From a virus, in the IMG/VR virus record IMGVR_UViG_3300031631_000006, positions 1 through 45,568 of that record: 45,568 bases of DNA. One strand, given 5' to 3'. Position 1 is the first letter of the stretch. Each line of letters opens with the position of its first letter. The notes under the pieces are model-generated. The model did no database searches, was not told the DNA's origin, and was given only the letters and a program-made list of their open reading frames with translations. Of this stretch, positions 17,688-27,707 are shown piece by piece. The translations under genes were made by a program, and so were the position numbers.

Positions 17688-17987
17688 TTATTGTTGTAAT
17701 ACAAATCTTTTTACATTATTATCTGTATAACCATGAAATTCACAAGCGTCCCTTATCCACACCTTATCGTCTTTAATTGATCTATACACAACCATAACTT
17801 TTGATGGATCTGATTCCAATACTCCCGATAGTAGTACTTCATATGTCTTACCTTTAAAATGTTTATATTTAAGAGTATTAATATAAATAGGGAATGGAGT
17901 TTTTCTAGTATTAATAGATTTTTTAGAAAATATTACTATTAATATTAAGATAATCATAACTGAAGTACATATAGGTAGTATATACAT
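17688..17987 (-). CDS. DUF1653-like protein with N-terminal membrane segment
   Basis: 99 residues. Residues 2-21 are a hydrophobic helix (ILPICTSVMIILILIVIF), a membrane anchor or uncleaved signal. The rest matches the small DUF1653 fold: KYKHFKGKTYEVLLSGVLES, VMVVYRS, and KVWIRDACEF. DUF1653 proteins are usually cytosolic stand-alone domains of unknown function, so the membrane anchor is unusual. Stop and start are packed against tmk (1-nt gap). Confidence 0.7.
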   Translation of the reverse strand: MYILPICTSVMIILILIVIFSKKSINTRKTPFPIYINTLKYKHFKGKTYEVLLSGVLESDPSKVMVVYRSIKDDKVWIRDACEFHGYTDNNVKRFVLQQ

Positions 17988-17988
17988 A

Positions 17989-18678
17989 TTAATATAACCT
18001 TTCTATGTGGTGTAGTATTTCATTAACAGCATCACGTATATCACCATTGTTATCAATAGGTATAACATGTGTATAATTTACATCAGTACCGGGCAATACA
18101 TATTGACCTACTTTAGATGCTGCTACTATATAATCAAAATAATCTGTAACTCTCTTTTGAAATTCTATACCCTTTCTTTCAACGGCATCTATTTTATCAC
18201 CAAATTCTTTTTCAGGGTTTCTAGACTTTATAGCTTCCTCAGTACTTCTAATAATAAAAGTTACATTTGGAAGGATACCTTGTGATGCTTTATAATATGC
18301 TTGTCCCATAAATTCTGTTAGCAAGTTACGAGCATACACATAAGCATAATGTGTCATCAAGCCTCTATCTGTAATAATAACATTACTATTCATATAGGGT
18401 AGTATAGTACGGGACATATTTTCATACATATCTGCTACAAATACCATCTCAGTACTAAAATCAGCAATGTTATAATTGGGATTAAGTACTATATCTCTAA
18501 ATTTAACACAAACATCTACAGTAGGATCACCTGGTTGTTTAGTAAATATTGAATCTCCATGAACTCTATTTCTATTTCCATGATTTGCAATAATCTTATC
18601 TACTAATTCTTCATCTTTGAGTATTTTAATAATACTAGATTTACCTGTTTTATCTGCACCATCTATAGCTACATACAT
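17989..18678 (-). CDS. tmk: Thymidylate kinase
   Basis: It phosphorylates dTMP to dTDP. 229 residues. P-loop GADKTGKSS (7-15), an FTKQPG segment in the place of the usual TREPGG, and DRG with Asp104-Arg105, the DR motif contacting dTMP. A lid-like RSTEEAIKSRNPEK follows. With thyX it would raise the dTTP supply. The 1-nt gap to the next gene suggests one operon. Confidence 0.88.
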   Translation of the reverse strand: MYVAIDGADKTGKSSIIKILKDEELVDKIIANHGNRNRVHGDSIFTKQPGDPTVDVCVKFRDIVLNPNYNIADFSTEMVFVADMYENMSRTILPYMNSNVIITDRGLMTHYAYVYARNLLTEFMGQAYYKASQGILPNVTFIIRSTEEAIKSRNPEKEFGDKIDAVERKGIEFQKRVTDYFDYIVAASKVGQYVLPGTDVNYTHVIPIDNNGDIRDAVNEILHHIERLY

Positions 18679-18695
18679 ACCTATTTATCCCCTAA

Positions 18696-19220
18696 TTAAT
18701 TGCGCATATTAAATAATACTTCATTAGACTCCTTTGATATAACTTTTATACCTTTTGAATTAAGAATTAAATCAAAAGAATATGGTTTAATACATAAGAC
18801 TTTTCTTACTATTTCCCTAATTCTATTTTTATTCTTCTGTGTAATGGGTTCAAATAAAAATCTTTCTAATTTATCTTTTAATGTAACTTTATTATTCAAA
18901 GTATCTTCATCTATATCACATTTTAAATTAAAATCAGTTAAAAATTTATTAACCATATCTAATGATATTAAACATAACACTATTTTTTTATTTCTATCAA
19001 TATATACCCAAGAATTATCATTGCTAATTATATTTAAATATTTATTTTCATTATCAATAATACCCTCGCCAAAAGTATCGCTTAGGTAGTTAATAATATC
19101 ACCAGTAGAAATAGAAATAAATATAGTACCCTCAATTCCGATTTCGATTTCGATTTCTATTCTATACCCATTTTTAAAAGGTATTCCGATTAAACCGTCG
19201 TAAAAATGTTCTATTTTCAT
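18696..19220 (-). CDS. Unknown protein
   Basis: 174 residues, not recognised. A Glu/Ile repeat strand (RIEIEIEIGIEG, about residues 20-31) is encoded by short near-tandem repeats at about 19137-19156. The rest alternates beta and helix, ending in a basic IRKVLCIKP stretch. It lies 6 nt downstream of the SF2 helicase gene and may be co-translated with it. Confidence 0.6.
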   Translation of the reverse strand: MKIEHFYDGLIGIPFKNGYRIEIEIEIGIEGTIFISISTGDIINYLSDTFGEGIIDNENKYLNIISNDNSWVYIDRNKKIVLCLISLDMVNKFLTDFNLKCDIDEDTLNNKVTLKDKLERFLFEPITQKNKNRIREIVRKVLCIKPYSFDLILNSKGIKVISKESNEVLFNMRN

Positions 19221-19226
19221 AGTAGA

Positions 19227-22058
19227 TTATATCTCCTCAAATTTATACTTAGTCATTTCTGCCATAGCTTTCTTTCTAAAAGATTCTGAAATTGGTCCAT
19301 CATCAATAAAGAATCTTATTAATGGTTTATTCTTTCCTTTAAGTGGTCTCCTAATTCTACTGAACTCTTGATACATAGCATGTATATCAAAAGATGGGTA
19401 AGTAATATAAATACAAGACATTGAGGGAGCATCAAATCCTAGGCTTATCATTCCTTTAGTAGCAGTAACAACATCATATTTACCATCTCTAATATCTTGA
19501 GATACAGTCGTTCTATTTTTTACAGAGCTGATATAAGAAATAACCTTACTATTAGTAACTTTTCTTATCTCGTCAGCTAAGTAATTTGCATGTGCTACCC
19601 TTTTAACTGGGATTATTATTTTATACCCATTTTTAAGATCTTCTTTAGCTGTTTCTACTATCAAATCATTTCTTTCTTCATTATTGGCTATAGCTGCCCA
19701 AAAGTAATTCCAATACCTGGGAGTCCAGTTTTTATAGTTAGGAGTTACCCAACCTGTTTCAACAAAACAATAATCACAACTTAATTGTTCTTCACCACCC
19801 ATAATAGTTGGCGGTCCCATTATAGCGTTAGATTTAAAATGTAATTGGTCTTTTCTTTCAGGTGTTGCTGTTAAACCACACCTATATTTAGAATTAAATC
19901 TTGATACACGCTTAGAAAATTTATTTGCACCTAGTTTATGACAATTGGAAACTAATATTGGTTTATACCCATTATTAATATTATTATTTTTTGTACCCAC
20001 CGCAAAATAATTATGAGTTCCATAAACAGTCAAATTAAATACTACTTTAGGTCTACCACCAGTACCTAAATTACTTGAAGGTATATATACTATCTTAGTT
20101 ATTGTTTCATCGTGATTATTAATAAAAGATTCAATTTTAGCTTGCTTATCATTTATGTTTAATTTAGCATCTAAAATAAGACAATCTACACCTACTCTTT
20201 TATACATTTTCTTTAATAGTTTAGCTTTATCTTTACAATGCCAATATTCAAAATCCATAACTTCTATTACTTTATTAGTTCTGTAAGAGGGAGACCTAAC
20301 CCAATCAACACAGGCATTAGTATTAACCCTAACACCTTCTTCTTTTTTACACTCTTCTAGATATTTGCAAGTACCACACTTAAAAGGAATATAAATAAAA
20401 TCAGGGTTTTTCTTATAATTTCTATCTACAGAATAGCATGGAATATCTTTACAATTATCACAATCTCTTTTTAATCCGGCTGGGTTTAAAGTTATAAAAT
20501 ATATACCGTCACCTGTAAACTGTAAATTACTAATACTACAATCTATAACCTCTTTTTCTTTATTATTAGGTTTATTTATATGAATTGGTGCATCCATAAA
20601 TATTTTTACTTGCTTGTCTCTTTCTTTTTTAGATTTAGCCCAAAAAGCTTTAGATACTCCTATTCCCGATTTTATTCTAGTTTCTTCTTTTAACATAGGA
20701 TTATTAATAGTCATTCTTTTAGATGTATTTTGTGCATGTATTTTTCCTTTATTTGTTTCAGTATAAGATAATCTTTTTATAGATTGATTATTTTTAGTTT
20801 TATTTTGATTTTTAAAATTATCAATATTATCTTTACACCAAAATACATGTTGTGGATATGCACCAGCACTAATATAAGTTTTACAAAAAGGACATTTTTT
20901 CATCTCAGCATGTTCATCTAATTTATGACGACCTTTACTACCCGTATTATCAAATATATCACCACATTCTTCACATACATAACCCCTACTTATGTCCCCA
21001 TCATAAGTAACTACTGTATCTCCTATTTTTAATTCTTTGGCTGGTATATATCCCTTATTTTTTGTATAAATTTTATGTGTTTCCGTTACAGTTAAACTTT
21101 TACCATTAACATAAAATTTTACCATACCTCCTATAACATTATTCTTAATTTTTTTAATTATTTTACGTTTAACTATTTTTTTCTTATCTAAATCATAAGA
21201 TAATACATATGTTATACTTTCATTACTATGTATTTCTGCAATAGGTACAGCATAATTATAATCTATTAAAACTAATGTATTACCTGGTAAACACTCATCT
21301 ACTAATAATAATCCAAATTTATTCTTAATATCTCTAAGTCTTTGTTTACCTGTCTTACTAATAAATTGCTGCCAAGTATAAAGACATACACTTAGTTTAT
21401 CAACTTCATCGGGTCTCGGATTAATAGCAATTAATTTATGACCTAGTAATTTAGACTTAGACTCAATATCAGTAAACTTCATAAAAGAATTATAAAACTG
21501 ATCAAGTAATTCTTTCTGGTGAATTATAATAACTACTCTAGTTTTAAGTTTAGATGCCAATATAACACCAATTCCTGTCTTTCCCGAACCGGCGGGGGCA
21601 ACGACAATCCCCTTTTTATACTTTAACCAATCTTTACACGTTTTTATCTGATCTGACTTTCTGGGTTCCTCAAGTTTCTTCCATAAAACTGAATACTGCA
21701 TATCTATCTTTAATTTTGGATACACTCTTTTATCTTTTACTACAATATTATGTTCTGCCTCTATTCTTTCTATAACTTCATCAATAAACTCTATATCACC
21801 CCTTTCTACTATAAACCACTTACTAGTTCTAGAATAAGTTTTTATAACAAACTTAGCTTCTTTACAAGAATAACAACCTTTCCTACCTTTTTCTTTTAAT
21901 ATTTTACAAGGCAGTGATCTGCTATAAGTAACACAAGTAGTAGGATCAAACATTATTTTTAACGTTTTAGATTTTAACCATTTCTTTAAAGTAGCATCAA
22001 ATTTATTATATAACTTTCTAGGAATATAGAGTTTATCAGATAAAATTAATTTATACAT
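19227..22058 (-). CDS. SF2 DNA helicase (UvsW/XPB-like) with intein in the DExH box
   Basis: 943 residues as precursor, 493 after intein removal. Walker A APAGSGKT (154-161), LLLVDE (motif II, residues 250-255) completed by CH after the intein to give DECH, GLTATPERKD (motif III), and QEFSRIRRP (motif VI). This is the UvsW/XPB-type layout used for branch migration and fork rescue in T4-like recombination. An N-terminal CxxC (CYSC) lies near residue 62. Its neighbours upstream are RecA and the ssDNA-binding-like gene. It starts where the 22058-22273 gene ends. Confidence 0.9.
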   Translation of the reverse strand: MYKLILSDKLYIPRKLYNKFDATLKKWLKSKTLKIMFDPTTCVTYSRSLPCKILKEKGRKGCYSCKEAKFVIKTYSRTSKWFIVERGDIEFIDEVIERIEAEHNIVVKDKRVYPKLKIDMQYSVLWKKLEEPRKSDQIKTCKDWLKYKKGIVVAPAGSGKTGIGVILASKLKTRVVIIIHQKELLDQFYNSFMKFTDIESKSKLLGHKLIAINPRPDEVDKLSVCLYTWQQFISKTGKQRLRDIKNKFGLLLVDECLPGNTLVLIDYNYAVPIAEIHSNESITYVLSYDLDKKKIVKRKIIKKIKNNVIGGMVKFYVNGKSLTVTETHKIYTKNKGYIPAKELKIGDTVVTYDGDISRGYVCEECGDIFDNTGSKGRHKLDEHAEMKKCPFCKTYISAGAYPQHVFWCKDNIDNFKNQNKTKNNQSIKRLSYTETNKGKIHAQNTSKRMTINNPMLKEETRIKSGIGVSKAFWAKSKKERDKQVKIFMDAPIHINKPNNKEKEVIDCSISNLQFTGDGIYFITLNPAGLKRDCDNCKDIPCYSVDRNYKKNPDFIYIPFKCGTCKYLEECKKEEGVRVNTNACVDWVRSPSYRTNKVIEVMDFEYWHCKDKAKLLKKMYKRVGVDCLILDAKLNINDKQAKIESFINNHDETITKIVYIPSSNLGTGGRPKVVFNLTVYGTHNYFAVGTKNNNINNGYKPILVSNCHKLGANKFSKRVSRFNSKYRCGLTATPERKDQLHFKSNAIMGPPTIMGGEEQLSCDYCFVETGWVTPNYKNWTPRYWNYFWAAIANNEERNDLIVETAKEDLKNGYKIIIPVKRVAHANYLADEIRKVTNSKVISYISSVKNRTTVSQDIRDGKYDVVTATKGMISLGFDAPSMSCIYITYPSFDIHAMYQEFSRIRRPLKGKNKPLIRFFIDDGPISESFRKKAMAEMTKYKFEEI
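19944..21293 (-). mobile_element. Helicase intein with a Vsr-like (EDxHD) endonuclease
   Basis: 450 residues, Cys1 (CLPGNTLVLI) to Ser-Asn (KPILVSN), +1 Cys (CHKLGA). It splits the DExH box between Glu and Cys. No LAGLIDADG is present. Instead: zinc-type Cys/His clusters (107-153), a NUMOD3-like NNPMLKEETR (197-206), then a Vsr-like nuclease core: KPNNKEKEVI (241-250), GDG (261-263), NPDF (296-299), KVIEVMDFEYWH (341-352) and LILDAKL (372-378). An extra Cys-rich insert (278-328) interrupts the core. The penultimate residue is Ser rather than the usual His. Confidence 0.88.
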
Positions 22059-22273
22059 TACAAGTCCTCAAATATATCTTCCACTTTTCCAACATCAGAG
22101 CTTTTAATTTCTTGAGCTTCTCTTTCTGTTCCATCACTGTCAATATGGATATTATTATCATCTTCCTTTATAAGCTCATCTACTACAACATTAGGATTAA
22201 TTTTCTCTGACTCCACACTATCACCAGTTATAAAAACCTTATTGCCTTTATTATTATCACTCATCTTCATCAA
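22058..22273 (-). CDS. Unknown small acidic protein
   Basis: 71 residues, not recognised. It is strongly acidic (many Asp/Glu, few aromatics), likely disordered. Its start overlaps the 22257-22844 gene by 17 nt and its stop touches the helicase start, so it is translationally linked between RecA-side genes and the helicase. MKMSDNN and MSDNN are alternative starts. Confidence 0.5.
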   Translation of the reverse strand: MMKMSDNNKGNKVFITGDSVESEKINPNVVVDELIKEDDNNIHIDSDGTEREAQEIKSSDVGKVEDIFEDL

Positions 22274-22844
22274 TCCTTTTCTTTGCCCAGTTAGCTATTT
22301 TACTTTTATCCTCAGCAGTAACACTGATAAATTCAAAGTCATCTCTATTCATTTCATCATCTTCATATTCTGCGAGTAGTAAAGCAAATTTATCATCTTC
22401 ACTAATATCGCTACGAATCATAATATCTTTTACTTTAAGACTTACATTCTCATTAGTAACATTTTTAATTGCTTGAAGTGGGGTTACTTCCACATGTGAT
22501 TGTGCAAAATCAATATCAGAAAATACATCTTTTCTAAGACGCTCTAGTTCAATAATAGCACTTGTATTAGACAATTCTTTAATAGCTTCTTCTTCACTGA
22601 TAAGTACAAGCATACCCTTAGCTATTGCTTTTCTAAAATCCGAGGATCTTCTAAACATAGAAGGTTCAGCAAAATTAGTAACAAGGATAGGAATATACGT
22701 TTTGGGAATTGGAGCCAACTCACTTGAACCATCTGTTCTATACAATGTTAGTAAGTAATCACCCTTAGACTTATTTTTAACATAGATAGGTTGATCATCC
22801 TTAATAGAATCTACTGTTAATCTTTTTACTGTGCCTTGTTCCAT
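22257..22844 (-). CDS. Unknown protein between recA and helicase genes
   Basis: 195 residues, not recognised. The N-terminal part is beta-rich (TVKRLTVDSI, PIYVKNKSKGDYLLTL, PIPKTYIPILVTNF). The rest is helical and acidic, ending ANWAKKRIDEDE. Its place between recA and the UvsW-like helicase suggests a recombination or structural co-factor; this is position only. Confidence 0.6.
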   Translation of the reverse strand: MEQGTVKRLTVDSIKDDQPIYVKNKSKGDYLLTLYRTDGSSELAPIPKTYIPILVTNFAEPSMFRRSSDFRKAIAKGMLVLISEEEAIKELSNTSAIIELERLRKDVFSDIDFAQSHVEVTPLQAIKNVTNENVSLKVKDIMIRSDISEDDKFALLLAEYEDDEMNRDDFEFISVTAEDKSKIANWAKKRIDEDE

Positions 22845-22882
22845 AATTTTATCCTTTTTTTTAATTAATTTTCAATTTTAAT

Positions 22883-24772
22883 TTAAACTTCTTCATCATT
22901 AATATCTTCTTCTACATCACCCTCTTGAAATAACTTCATTCCAATACCCTTACTCATTTGTTTCTCACACATTAATCTTAAATTATGTTTCTTAGGATTA
23001 AGAATATGTTCTTTAAAAGTATCATACGTAAATACCTTCTTTGCTAAACCTCTAGCAACCTTTGTTTTCTCAGGCATAACAATATTAAAGCCTTTTTTCT
23101 TTCCTCTAAACTGACCAGTCATCTTTAAATAATTTAGGCAGTCCCAAACAGGACAGACGCCAAATCCTGTTTTTCCCCCGTGTGATGTCCACCATCTTCC
23201 TGTTGTTTCTTTAAAAGGAATATACAACTTATTCTTAATTATTTTTATTTTAAAATGCCTGTATTCATCCTCATCTTCTTCTTCAATAGCACCCTTACCA
23301 TTTTGATTCGCAACGCCCTGTATCCTGATACGACAGTCACCCATATGTTTTAATGTATTACCACCGGGTGAATATTCTGGTGAATTATGAATTATAATAC
23401 CATTATCTACATTACCTACTAAATAATTTTTATTATCTTCAATACTTATATCATATTTTCCTTTCTGACCAAATTTTCTATTAGATCCAATAACTATATC
23501 AGTTATCTCTACAAAAGCATTCTTTAACAAAACTTTATTATCTAATTCAAAATCTATAATAGTACCATTTATTTTATTTTCAAACTTTGTTACTAACATA
23601 TCTCCAATTTTAGCATTTTTAGCTTCAATCCATTTATATTTTTTATTTTTATGAATTAATATTTTATGTCCAGGGGTTATAGTAAAACCGATAACTCCAT
23701 TCTTTGTATCCACAGCTTTTGTTTTAAAGGATATCCAATCCTCTTTTTTATCAATTTTACCATTATAATGCCAATCAACTATTTTCTTAGGCTCTATTTT
23801 TTTAGTTTCTTGATTAAAAGAAAAAACTTCGCCTTCAATTTTATTTTCTACTACTTCTCTCATGTTGTAACTACTACCATCAACAAAAGGTATAACTGTA
23901 TCAGCATGAACACAGCCCCATGCCATTGGCTTTTCTCGTACCTGATTTATGCCAACTAGCGTACAACCTTTAGAACTAACTAAACTTTTAATATCATTAA
24001 GATATTTTCCAAACATTCTAGCGGGGCCGCCTAGTGCATTACTATCATCTTCTGCTACAGCTTGTGGTGTCATAGCAGCCCATGAGTCAATACCTATCAG
24101 CATTTCAGGCCCGCCATAGTTATTTGGAATAGGTACATAAAAATTACCATACTTTGTTAAATACTTTTTAATAAATTTATCCTTTAACAAAGATCTCAAC
24201 TCAGCTAGTGTATATCCTCCAGTTTTCTTAGCTATCTTAGGTGTTACAGGACTCCACATATAATACCATGTTTTACCCATCAACACCTTATCTGGCAATC
24301 TTTTTAAAACCCGTCTAACAAATCTAAGACCCTGTTCACCAAATGCAGGTTTATAATAACGGATTTGTGGTTTTTCAATCCATTTATTAGTGTCCTCATC
24401 CTTTCTTCCAAAAACAGAATCCATATCTCTCTCACCTACTATGTTACCAAACCAAGCAGGGTCAACTAGACCTTCTATATCTAAAAATATACCTTTCATA
24501 CTATTAGGTATTTTCTTCATTGCATTTGCAAAACAACCATATAACATAGTTGTCTTTCCACCATGTTCTGGACCAACTATTTCATAGACTCTCCCTCTCT
24601 GTAAACCACCACCTATACTAAGATCAAGTGTTAGCATACTAGATGATATACATTCTTTAATATTAACAGATGATTTTACTCCTAAAGAAATCATCTTAAC
24701 TGCTTTTTCCTCAGTATCAAACATATCAGATATATCAAATACATCAGAAGGTTTAGACTTACCCTTGGCCAT
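22883..24772 (-). CDS. recA: RecA/UvsX-type recombinase with mini-intein
   Basis: It forms filaments on ssDNA and carries out homologous strand exchange. 629-residue precursor, 452 after splicing (bacterial RecA is about 350). Walker A GPEHGGKTT (67-75), Walker B-like MLIGIDSWAAM (about 224-234), TLVGINQVREK leading into loop L2, and SPEYSPGGNTLK directly after the intein, equivalent to the NPETTTGGNALK loop of E. coli RecA. An insert around residues 165-205 accounts for extra length. The tail is acidic (EEDINDEEV). A structured leader and a 44-bp tandem repeat lie just upstream of the ATG. Confidence 0.93.
   Translation of the reverse strand: MAKGKSKPSDVFDISDMFDTEEKAVKMISLGVKSSVNIKECISSSMLTLDLSIGGGLQRGRVYEIVGPEHGGKTTMLYGCFANAMKKIPNSMKGIFLDIEGLVDPAWFGNIVGERDMDSVFGRKDEDTNKWIEKPQIRYYKPAFGEQGLRFVRRVLKRLPDKVLMGKTWYYMWSPVTPKIAKKTGGYTLAELRSLLKDKFIKKYLTKYGNFYVPIPNNYGGPEMLIGIDSWAAMTPQAVAEDDSNALGGPARMFGKYLNDIKSLVSSKGCTLVGINQVREKPMAWGCVHADTVIPFVDGSSYNMREVVENKIEGEVFSFNQETKKIEPKKIVDWHYNGKIDKKEDWISFKTKAVDTKNGVIGFTITPGHKILIHKNKKYKWIEAKNAKIGDMLVTKFENKINGTIIDFELDNKVLLKNAFVEITDIVIGSNRKFGQKGKYDISIEDNKNYLVGNVDNGIIIHNSPEYSPGGNTLKHMGDCRIRIQGVANQNGKGAIEEEDEDEYRHFKIKIIKNKLYIPFKETTGRWWTSHGGKTGFGVCPVWDCLNYLKMTGQFRGKKKGFNIVMPEKTKVARGLAKKVFTYDTFKEHILNPKKHNLRLMCEKQMSKGIGMKLFQEGDVEEDINDEEV
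23384..23914 (-). mobile_element. RecA mini-intein, no endonuclease
   Basis: 177 residues, Cys1 (CVHADTVIPF) to His-Asn (GIIIHN), +1 Ser (SPEYSPGG). Block-B-like residues TPGHKILIH and a C-terminal YDISIEDNKNYLVGN block are present. No LAGLIDADG, HNH or Vsr-like segment lies between them, so this is a splicing-only element that has lost, or never had, a homing endonuclease. The insertion is in DNA-binding loop L2. Confidence 0.92.
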
Positions 24773-24809
24773 ATTATTACCTCACTATTATGATATAACT
24801 TTCTCTAAA

Positions 24810-24897
24810 TAAACTACAAATTCTTTTTCTCTTGTACCGTTAAAAAATCTTAATAAACTACAAATTCTTTTTCTCTTGTACCGTTAAAAAATCTTAA
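24810..24897. repeat. 44-bp direct tandem duplication upstream of recA
   Basis: Two adjacent identical 44-bp copies (24810-24853 and 24854-24897), 38 nt upstream of the recA start at the near edge. Removing one copy would leave a longer open frame on the minus strand ending EKEFVVYLEKVIS. The duplication may have broken a small gene or leader peptide; 44 is not a multiple of three. Confidence 0.85.
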
Positions 24898-24912
24898 TAC
24901 TCTAAAGATATA

Positions 24913-24999
24913 AGTAGGGATATAGACATTTTCTTTTTATAGAGCTTTGTCAGAGAAAACTACGAAGTCTTTATCTTCGTGGAAATTCATATCCCTACT
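24913..24999. promoter_or_regulatory. Structured recA leader with third copy of the dispersed hairpin element
   Basis: An 11-bp perfect inverted repeat (24913-24923 with 24989-24999) encloses a 6-bp hairpin ACGAAG/CTTCGT with a 7-nt loop (24962-24980). The 24-nt core at 24959-24982 matches the cores at 30806-30829 and 40644-40667 with few changes. It lies between the ssDNA-binding-like gene and recA on the minus strand, so it is probably part of the recA 5' leader or the intercistronic RNA. No T-run follows. Confidence 0.5.
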
Positions 25000-25002
25000 T
25001 AA

Positions 25003-26504
<1,502 letters not shown>

Positions 26505-26541
26505 TTTTACATTCTCCTTTCGTTAAGCTTGATACTAAATT

Positions 26542-26705
26542 TTATTCTTCTGGCACACTATTAATATAATCAGTTATCGCTGTAGTAATTAGTTGATCAA
26601 CAGTTATCTCGTTACACTCACATATAGCTAAAATTGTAGAATGAGTTTTTCATTCATGATTAAATTAAAACCGACTTGCGTTTCTTCCACAATAATATCA
26701 GACAT
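26542..26705 (-). pseudogene. Small conserved-looking protein, apparent 1-nt frameshift
   Basis: From ATG 26705 (AAGGAG 9 nt upstream) the frame reads MSDIIVEETQVGFNLIMNEK and soon stops. The next frame continues THSTILAICECNEITVDQLI to TDYINSVPEE with a stop at 26542. One extra base in the five-A run (T-run 26646-26650 on plus) gives a single 54-residue protein. The second half looks helical, like a small ribbon-helix-helix-type or regulatory protein; function unknown. It may be genuinely shifted, or the consensus may be one base short. Confidence 0.6.
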
Positions 26706-26739
26706 AATATTTACTCCTTTTTATTAATTATCATTACAA

Positions 26740-26755
26740 TATTAAACGATTTTTT
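26740..26755 (-). promoter_or_regulatory. ATCGTTTA-type promoter-like motif
   Basis: The minus strand reads AATCGTTTAATATTGTAATG, ending about 30 nt upstream of the 26705 start. ATCGTTT recurs in intergenic gaps at 33587-33593, 39133-39139 and 40594-40600, each followed by an AT-rich -10-like stretch. Possibly a promoter read by the phage sigma-like factor; no mapped start supports this. Confidence 0.35.
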
Positions 26756-26756
26756 A

Positions 26757-27707
26757 TTAATCCACATTGTGTATTAATAGTTCTATCTCCTCAGCAGGTG
26801 TTAAAGGCTCAATAATACCATAGTTTAAACAAATTATGTTTTTAAAAGGTTTAGGCAAATAGTTATATAAGTAGTTATAATTAATGTCTTTACTTCCCTT
26901 TTTATAGTACTTTTCAATAGCTTTTGTTATTTCATTTTTACCTTTTTTACTCTTATTTTCTTGTACTTCTTGTAATGATACTAAACTACCTTCTTTTAAA
27001 TCCCAGAGTTCACTTTTAATAACTCGGTGTTTTCCTGCTTTTATAAACCACACTAAATAACTATTAAAAGGTACTTTGCTTCTTTTAATATTGTAACTGT
27101 TAATCATATCAATCAATACTTCATATGCTTCTGAGTTTAAAGAAGAAGGGTCTGCTACACCTTTTCTTCCTCTCATTAATCCTTTTACTATAAAATGCAA
27201 ATAATGATTTATTAAATTTGTTTGTATATCTTTAATATTTTTAGATAAGTAAGGAAAAGACAGCAGTATCCCATCTATAAACTTTCCCCATTTTTGCTTA
27301 AACTTATAAATATATAAGTTATTTTCATAAGTAAGTTTTTCTCTATCTTCATTATAAATAGTTAATAAGTCTTTATATGTTTTAATAGAAGTATCTACTT
27401 TACTAATTAATTCTATCATGTCTACTCTTGTTACTAACTTACTATTAAATAATACAGTTACCCTAGATTCGTCATAAATAATAAGAAAATTGATTAAATC
27501 ATTTGTCATTTGTAATCTATCTTTATACCTAAATTTCCATTTTATGAATGATGAAATATAATAATTAATAAATTTTGTATTAGATAAATAACATAAAGCA
27601 TTTCTTAAATGGAAATCCAAATCTATTATATGAATAAAACTTTTCCCAGGCAATCCCTTAGCACTTGTTTTAGTATTCAAAAGTGTTTTATTATTAATAA
27701 TAGCCAT
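26757..27707 (-). CDS. Sigma-70-like transcription factor (divergent)
   Basis: 316 residues. A region-2-like segment (about residues 190-235: AYEVLIDMINSYN, then PFNSYLVWFIKAGKHRVIK) resembles the -10-binding helices of sigma factors. A C-terminal region (LPKPFKNIICLNYGIIEPLT, then EEIELL) resembles sigma region 4. Phage sigma factors such as T4 gp55 direct the host RNA polymerase to late promoters. The rest is helical and unrecognised. It abuts the TGT gene, which ends at 27707. The call rests on two weak motif similarities. Confidence 0.5.
   Translation of the reverse strand: MAIINNKTLLNTKTSAKGLPGKSFIHIIDLDFHLRNALCYLSNTKFINYYISSFIKWKFRYKDRLQMTNDLINFLIIYDESRVTVLFNSKLVTRVDMIELISKVDTSIKTYKDLLTIYNEDREKLTYENNLYIYKFKQKWGKFIDGILLSFPYLSKNIKDIQTNLINHYLHFIVKGLMRGRKGVADPSSLNSEAYEVLIDMINSYNIKRSKVPFNSYLVWFIKAGKHRVIKSELWDLKEGSLVSLQEVQENKSKKGKNEITKAIEKYYKKGSKDINYNYLYNYLPKPFKNIICLNYGIIEPLTPAEEIELLIHNVD

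Noticed and set aside
24939-24983. Group I intron core or tRNA
   Set aside because: No P3/P7 pairing set and no cloverleaf with anticodon arm or acceptor stem could be drawn for any copy of the element.
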